Shown here: piece by piece, positions 24,111 through 28,578 of the stretch | How positions within the stretch are numbered: position 1 is the stretch's first letter | How the letters are laid out: each line of letters opens with the position of its first letter | Assembly: GCA_035544635.1 (NCBI GenBank) | Contig: DATKDQ010000033.1 | Coordinates: forward strand, 1-28,578 | Origin: DATAFT01 sp035544635 | Lineage (GTDB): Bacteria; Acidobacteriota; Thermoanaerobaculia; Multivoradales; Multivoraceae | DNA length: 28,578 bases | Direction of reading: 5' to 3' | Program-made: the position numbers and the translations under genes | The notes under the pieces: generated by a model | The model's database searches: none | Told to the model about the DNA's origin: nothing | The model's input: only the letters and a program-made list of their open reading frames with translations

Positions 24111-25283
24111 GTGACCACGGTTCGCGAGCGGGTCATCGAGCGGTTCCGCGACCTCTACGGTCGTTCGCCGGAGCTGGTGGTGAGGGCGCCCGGCCGGGTC
24201 AACCTGCTCGGCGCGCACGTCGACTACAACGAGGGTTGGGTGCTTCCCGGCGCGATCGACCGTGCCATCTGGCTGGCGGGTGCCCGCGGCTCCCGACCGC
24301 TGCTGCGTGCGGCCAGCCTCGAGCTGGGAAGCGGAGGGGCGGTGCCGCTGGACCGCGTCCCCGGTCCTCCGGGCGAGGGGCGCGCGCCGGCCGGCTGGAT
24401 CGACTACGCCGCCGGCGTCGCCTGGGCGCTCGCCGGAGCCGGCCTTGCGGTGGCGCCGCTCGACGCCGTGATCGGAAGCGAGCTGCCGGCAGGCGCCGGC
24501 GTGAGCTCCTCGGCGGCGCTCGAAGTGGCCTTTCTCCTGGCCTGGCGCGAGATCGGCGGCCTGGCGCTCGATGATCTCGCGGCGGCGCGGCTCGGCCGCC
24601 GGGTCGAGAACGAGTACCTCGGAGTCCAGTCCGGAATCATGGATCAGTTCGCGAGTCTTCACGGGGGCCGCGACAGCGTCGTCTTTCTCGACTGCCGCAC
24701 GCTCGAGTGGGAGCGCCTGCCCATGCCCCCGGGGGTCGCGGTCCTGGTCGCGGACAGCGGAGTGCGCAGGCGCCTGGTCGACGGTCCGCTCAACGATCGC
24801 CGCGGCGAGTGCGTGGCTGCCCTGGAGCACCTGCGCGAGGCCTCTCCCGAGCTCGGCGCGCTGCGCGATGTGACCCCGGCCATGCTCGAGGCGGCGGTGA
24901 CGCTGCCGGACGTGCTGCGCCGCCGCGTCCGTCACGTCGTGGAGGAGTGCGCCCGCGTCCGTCGCGGCGCCGACCTGCTGCGCGGTCGGTGCGATGCCGG
25001 TGCCCTCGGCGAGCTGGTGCGCGACTCCCACCGGAGCTCGCGCGACCTCTACCAGGTGAGCAGCCCCGAGCTCGACACGCTGGCCGAAGCGGCATGGTCG
25101 GCTCCCGGGTGCCACGGCGCCCGGCTGGTCGGCGCCGGGTTCGGCGGCTGCGTCGCGGCGCTGGTCGACGAGGCTGCCCAAGGCGAGGTCGCCGACGCGA
25201 TCACGCGCGCGTTCGGCGCGCGTTTCGGCCGTGAGCCCCGCTTTCTGGACTGCAGGTTCGGCGCCGGCGCCGGCCTCGCGTGA
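24111..25283 (+). CDS. Galactokinase-family GHMP kinase with altered sugar-contact residues
   Basis: This is a 390-residue protein from GTG 24111, the usual galactokinase length. The family motifs are APGRVNLLGAHVDYN, GAGVSSSAALEVA (phosphate loop), GIMDQFAS with the catalytic Asp178, RHVVEECARVRRGADLL, and GAGFGGCVAAL. By alignment to human GALK1, Arg37, His44, Asp46 and Asp186 are kept, but Glu43 is Ala35 and Tyr236 is Leu227. Both lost residues contact galactose, so the substrate may be another sugar. No galT, galE or other Leloir genes are adjacent. The upstream neighbour (phaR) ends 36 bases before, and a CTAG hairpin starts 6 bases after the stop. Confidence 0.85.
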   Translation: MTTVRERVIERFRDLYGRSPELVVRAPGRVNLLGAHVDYNEGWVLPGAIDRAIWLAGARGSRPLLRAASLELGSGGAVPLDRVPGPPGEGRAPAGWIDYAAGVAWALAGAGLAVAPLDAVIGSELPAGAGVSSSAALEVAFLLAWREIGGLALDDLAAARLGRRVENEYLGVQSGIMDQFASLHGGRDSVVFLDCRTLEWERLPMPPGVAVLVADSGVRRRLVDGPLNDRRGECVAALEHLREASPELGALRDVTPAMLEAAVTLPDVLRRRVRHVVEECARVRRGADLLRGRCDAGALGELVRDSHRSSRDLYQVSSPELDTLAEAAWSAPGCHGARLVGAGFGGCVAALVDEAAQGEVADAITRAFGARFGREPRFLDCRFGAGAGLA

Positions 25284-25289
25284 GAGGGC

Positions 25290-25331
25290 CTAGCCTCCGG
25301 AGCGTGCTGGGTAGCACGCTCCTCCGGCTAG
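25290..25331. repeat. CTAG-bounded hairpin, copy 3
   Basis: CTAGCCTCCGGAGCGTGCT pairs with its downstream partner (6 bp outside, 3 mismatches, 10 bp inside) around a GGGT loop, with CTAG at both ends. It is followed by GTTGC and the same 19-base module TGGCGCCGCGGACGGCGCG (25340-25358) as at 8806-8824. It lies 6 bases after the galactokinase stop. Confidence 0.88.
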
Positions 25332-25362
25332 TTGCTGTTTGGCGCCGCGGACGGCGCGCGTC

Positions 25363-25424
25363 GCCCGTCCGCTGGACGGACGGGCTCCCGTGCTCCGAGA
25401 CGCTGACCTGCATTACTCGGACAC
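25363..25424. repeat. Two further hairpins in the galactokinase/aceK gap
   Basis: GCCCGTCCG (25363-25371) pairs perfectly with 25377-25385 around CTGGA. GTGCTCCGAG (25390-25399) pairs with CTCGGACAC (25416-25424) with one bulge. They sit between the two CTAG hairpins. Confidence 0.7.
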
Positions 25425-25428
25425 TCTC

Positions 25429-25466
25429 CTAGCTCCTGAAATGGTGTTTACCATTTCAGGAGCTAG
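25429..25466. repeat. CTAG-bounded perfect hairpin, copy 4
   Basis: The 17-bp perfect stem CTAGCTCCTGAAATGGT and its complement enclose a GTTT loop; both ends are CTAG. The stop codon of aceK (minus strand, 25456-25458) lies in one arm. No T-tract follows on either strand. Confidence 0.92.
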
Positions 25467-27210
25467 CGATGTCTCCCGCCGGGCGCCTGGTGACGGCGTC
25501 TCCCGGTGCGCGCGACTCGGCGTAGGGAAAGAAGTCGATGACCTCCCCCTCGCGGTTGCGCTCTTGCATGGTGCGCCAGAACTCGACGCTGAAGAGATCC
25601 TCGTGGTGACGCAGGAAGAGGGTGCGCAGCTTCTGGTCGACGCCCAGGAACCGACCCAGCTCCTCCGGGAACACGTCGCCGTCCCGCACCGCGAACCAGG
25701 GCTCGGCCGAGAGCTCCTCGTCGTCGCTGCGTGACGCGGGGAAGGTGCGGAACCTGCAATCGTCGAGCGGGCACAGCTCGTCGTAGTCGTAGAAGACGAC
25801 GCGCCCGTGGCGGGTGACGCCGAAGTTTTTCGCCAACATGTCGCCGGCGAAGATGTTCGCGGCCGCCAGCTCCTTGACCGCCTTCCCCCAGTCGACGATC
25901 GCCGCCTCGCGCTCCCGGTCGCCGGCGGTCTTGAGGAAGACGTCGAGCGGAGTCACCCGGCGTCCGACGTAGAGGTGCCGGATGATCACGTCATCGCCCT
26001 CGATCCCCACGTTGCGCGCCGCCTCACCCAGCAGCTCCTCGAGCAGCTCCGGCGCGAACCGGGCCTGCGGAAACTTGAGGTGCTCGAACTCCTGGAAGTC
26101 GACCAGTCGGCCCACGCGATCGTGCAGCAGGACCTGGCGGTAGCGCTCCATCACCCGCCGCCGCGTGGTCGCCTTCGAGGCCGGGAAGGTGTCGCGGATC
26201 ACCTTGAACACGAATTCGTACGAGGGCAGCGTGAACACCGACATGACCAGCCCGCGCTGTCCGGGGGCTATCACGAAGCTCTCGTCGCTGGCGACGGCGT
26301 AGGCGGTGAGATCGCGGTAGAACTCGGTCTTGCCGTGCTTGTTGTAGCCGAGCGAGAGGTAGAGCTCGGAGACCCGCTTGCGCGGCAGGATCGAGTGCAG
26401 GAACCCGATCACCTGTCGCGGGCTGGCGAGGTCGGCGTGAAAGTACCAGCGCGCGAAGCTCCAGATGATCGAGATCTCGTTCTCGGTCCGCACCACGGCG
26501 TCGACGGTGAGCCCGTCCTCACCGTGTAGGATCGCGATCACCAGCGGCAGCGACTCCTGGTCGCGGCGGGCGCGTCCCACCAGGTATGCGGCCTTGTTGC
26601 GGATGAAGACCGGGCGCAGGAAGTCGAGGGCCTCGATCTCGGTCGAGCCGAAGCGCTCGACCAGGCTCTCCTCGATCGCGACGGAGGCCATCGCGGCATC
26701 GCCCGAGAGGTCGCGGAACTTCGCCCGGAAGCCGGCGTCCTCGAGCACGCGCCGCAGCAGCATCGGGGACACCGAGCGCACCGCATACATGCGCGCGCTC
26801 GCCATCTCCCAGCCGCGAAACGGGACCGGGAAGTCCTGCTCGGTGTAGTCGATCCTGGGGTCGACGCCGACGTGCGAGAACACGCGCCGGGTGCAGGAGT
26901 TGAAGAAGGTTTGCGCCAGCTCGCAGTCGTCCGAGCCGAGGATGGCGAGGGAGAAGGCGTCCTTCAGCGCCGACCACAGGTCGCGCAGCTCGACCTGGGC
27001 TCCGAACTCGTGGCGCAGCGCCACCAGCGTCTCGTCGACCGACCGGGTGTGCAGCCCGAGACGCCGCACCGTGTCGCGCCGGATCCCCATCCAGTCCCGC
27101 GACTCGAAGCGGGCGATGGCGCGGCGGGTGACGGCCCGGAAGCTCTCGTGGAACTCCTCGAAGCCCCGCTGGATGATGTCGGCGCCGTGGCGGGCGGGAG
27201 CGGCGGGCAC
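25456..27210 (-). CDS. aceK: Isocitrate dehydrogenase kinase/phosphatase
   Basis: This 584-residue protein starts at the GTG at 27210 and has the expected length for AceK. It switches isocitrate dehydrogenase on and off by phosphorylation, steering carbon between the TCA cycle and the glyoxylate shunt. Motifs match the family: the ATP-binding loop [26 protein letters not shown], and the catalytic region [29 protein letters not shown], which resembles the E. coli [24 protein letters not shown]. The N-terminal regulatory part is also recognisable ([14 protein letters not shown]). No aceA, aceB or icd is adjacent; in enterobacteria aceK follows aceBA. The 3' end is inside a CTAG hairpin. Confidence 0.95.
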   Translation of the reverse strand: [584 protein letters not shown]

Positions 27211-27298
27211 GAGCCTGATTCTAGACGCAGCGCGGGCTTGGGCCGCGGCGGGCCAGAGACCGACCGCCGACGCCGGCGCGGGAGGGACGGTGGTAATC

Positions 27299-27314
27299 TA
27301 CCGAACGGTCGGTA
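27299..27314. promoter_or_regulatory. TetR-type operator TACCGA-ACGG-TCGGTA
   Basis: This 6+4+6 palindrome is typical of TetR-family operators. It ends 4 bases before the TetR start codon at 27319 and so covers the place of its ribosome site. Autoregulation is likely, perhaps including the downstream etf gene. Confidence 0.7.
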
Positions 27315-27318
27315 AGTC

Positions 27319-27957
27319 ATGGCGGAGCGATACCTCGACACCGAGCCCGACCGCCCGGCGGCCATCTTTCGGACCGCGGCCGAGATCTTCCAGCGCAAGG
27401 GCTACCACGCCACGCCGATGGGCGAGATCGCCGACGCGGTCGAGCTCACCAAGGCGGGTCTGTACTACTACGTGAAGGGCAAGGAGGACCTTCTCTTCGC
27501 GATCATGAGCTTCGCCATGGATCGTCTGGAGGGGTGGGTCGAGACCGCACGCGGCTGCGCGACCGCCGAGCTGCGGCTGCGGTCGATCATCGGCAGCCAC
27601 GTTCGGGGGATCGCGCTCGACGGCAGCGCGATCACGCTCCTGGTGGACGAGACCGAGGCGCTCAACCCCGAGCACCGTGAGAGGATCCGGCGGCGCCAGC
27701 GAGCGTACTACGAGTTCATCCGCGACAACGTCGCGGAGCTCGCCGCCGCCGGTCGCAGCCGCCTCGATCCCGCGGTGGGGGCCTTCGGGATCGTGGGGTT
27801 GGTGATGTGGCTCGCCCGCTGGTACCGCAAAGACGGCGCGCTCGACGGCGACGAGGTGGCGCGTCAGATCACGGCGATGGCGCTCGAAGGGATCCTGGCC
27901 AGGGATGGCATGAACGGGCGGGCAGAGGCCCCGCCCTTACCAGGGGACATTGGATGA
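27319..27957 (+). CDS. TetR-family transcriptional regulator
   Basis: This is a 212-residue protein. The N-terminal helix-turn-helix is clear: AAEIFQRKGYHATPMGEIADAVELTKAGLYYYVKGKEDLLFAIM (about residues 20-63). The C-terminal ligand-binding part (LRSIIGSHVRGIALDGSAITLLVDETEALNPEHRERI) resembles TetR regulators of fatty-acid and acyl-CoA metabolism. Its stop overlaps the start of etfB (ATGA), so the two are translationally coupled, and a palindrome lies just upstream of its start. It probably represses itself and the ETF genes when no acyl-CoA ligand is present; this ligand is inferred from context. Confidence 0.9.
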   Translation: MAERYLDTEPDRPAAIFRTAAEIFQRKGYHATPMGEIADAVELTKAGLYYYVKGKEDLLFAIMSFAMDRLEGWVETARGCATAELRLRSIIGSHVRGIALDGSAITLLVDETEALNPEHRERIRRRQRAYYEFIRDNVAELAAAGRSRLDPAVGAFGIVGLVMWLARWYRKDGALDGDEVARQITAMALEGILARDGMNGRAEAPPLPGDIG

Positions 27958-28578
27958 AGACGCTGGTGTGCATCAAGCAGGTCCTGGACCCGGACGTTCC
28001 GGCGCGGGACTTCCAGGTGGACTCCGAAGCAAGGGAGGCGAAGCGCGGCTCGGCCAACCTCGTCACCGACATCTTCAGTGAGAACGCGCTCGAGACCGCG
28101 CTTCAGCTCCGCCAGGCGGTGCCGGGCGAGATCACGGCGCTGTGCTACGGCGGCGAGCAGGGCGAGGACGTGCTGCGCAAGGCGCTGGCGATGACCGCCG
28201 ACCATGCCGTCCTGGTGTCGCGCGAGGGTGGCGCGAACCCCGACGCCGACGCCGTGGCCAAGGTGCTGGCGGCCGCCATCCGCAAGCTCGGCGCGTTCGA
28301 CCTCGTCCTGGTCGGCCGCGAGTCGGGGGACTGGGGCGTGGGTCAGACCGGTGGACTGCTCGCGGCGGAGCTCGGCCTGCCGTTTCTCTCGCTGGTCGAC
28401 CGCATCGAGGCGGCGGACGGAGGGCTGCGCCTGCGCCGCCAGACCGACGTCGGATTCGAGATCGCGGAATGCGCGCCGCCGGTGCTCCTCACCATCACCA
28501 ACAGCGAGTCGAACGTGCCGCGCATCCCGAAGACGCGCGACGTGATGATGTCCTACCGCAAACCCCTCCAGAAGTGGA
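27954..28578 (+). CDS. etfB: Electron transfer flavoprotein beta subunit, partial (3' end beyond window)
   Basis: This begins at the ATG at 27954, overlapping the TetR stop (ATGA), and runs off the window after 208 codons. EtfB motifs are MKTLVCIKQVLDP at the N-terminus, NALETALQL, GGEQGEDVLRKALAMTADHAVLV, DLVLVGRESGDWGVGQTGGLLAAELGLPFLS, and VLLTITNSESNVPRIPKTRDVMMSYRKPL. Together with EtfA it carries electrons from acyl-CoA dehydrogenases to the quinone pool through ETF-quinone oxidoreductase. etfA would be expected just downstream. Confidence 0.95.
   Translation, partial: MKTLVCIKQVLDPDVPARDFQVDSEAREAKRGSANLVTDIFSENALETALQLRQAVPGEITALCYGGEQGEDVLRKALAMTADHAVLVSREGGANPDADAVAKVLAAAIRKLGAFDLVLVGRESGDWGVGQTGGLLAAELGLPFLSLVDRIEAADGGLRLRRQTDVGFEIAECAPPVLLTITNSESNVPRIPKTRDVMMSYRKPLQKW

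Overview
The window is a dense, GC-rich (roughly 70%) bacterial chromosome segment. Signal peptides, a lipobox on a TRAP binding protein, and phasin/PhaR and AceK genes point to a Gram-negative, respiratory heterotroph that stores polyhydroxyalkanoate. The family content would fit an Acidobacteriota-like (e.g. Thermoanaerobaculia) or similar deep-branching lineage, but this is an inference from gene content; there is no rRNA or other marker here to settle it. I saw no tRNA, rRNA, CRISPR array, transposase or phage gene.

Left region (1-16714). One long envelope-associated cluster encodes DUF4159 protein A (minus strand, cut by the window edge), then on the plus strand DUF4159 protein B, a VWA/glutamine-amidotransferase-like membrane protein, a secreted C13/caspase-like protein without any cysteine, a 902-residue TPR protein with an embedded HExxH peptidase domain, and DUF4159 protein C. 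A tandem pair of hairpin repeats follows (8700-8824), and then MoxR AAA+ ATPase, DUF58, a BatA-like VWA membrane protein and a 1228-residue DUF4175-like membrane/coiled-coil protein. Most junctions are overlapping or only a few bases wide, so there are two tightly coupled transcription blocks separated by the hairpins. MoxR-DUF58-VWA sets are known as chaperone-like or assembly machines. The extra peptidase-like, pseudo-peptidase and DUF4159 parts suggest a larger periplasm- or surface-facing complex of unknown function.

Middle region (16846-23007). Minus-strand genes encode an enoyl-CoA hydratase, serine hydroxymethyltransferase (glyA) and a GalU-like sugar nucleotidyltransferase. Divergent from these is a complete TRAP transporter of the DctP-DctQ-DctM type with near-overlapping genes.

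Right region (23038-28578). A small phasin-like gene and a PhaR-type repressor are divergent, and between them lie a clear sigma70-like promoter and a CTGC-N3-GCAG palindrome of the kind PhaR binds. A galactokinase-family gene, altered at two sugar-contact residues, converges with aceK. The galK/aceK gap contains two more members of the CTAG-bounded hairpin family. A TetR regulator with a palindrome just upstream of its start codon is translationally coupled to etfB (electron-transfer flavoprotein beta), which runs off the window.

The most unusual items are the CTAG hairpin family with different stems but a shared design, the cysteine-less C13-like protein with an EF-hand loop inside the MoxR/VWA/DUF4159 cluster, and the galactokinase homologue with substituted substrate contacts.
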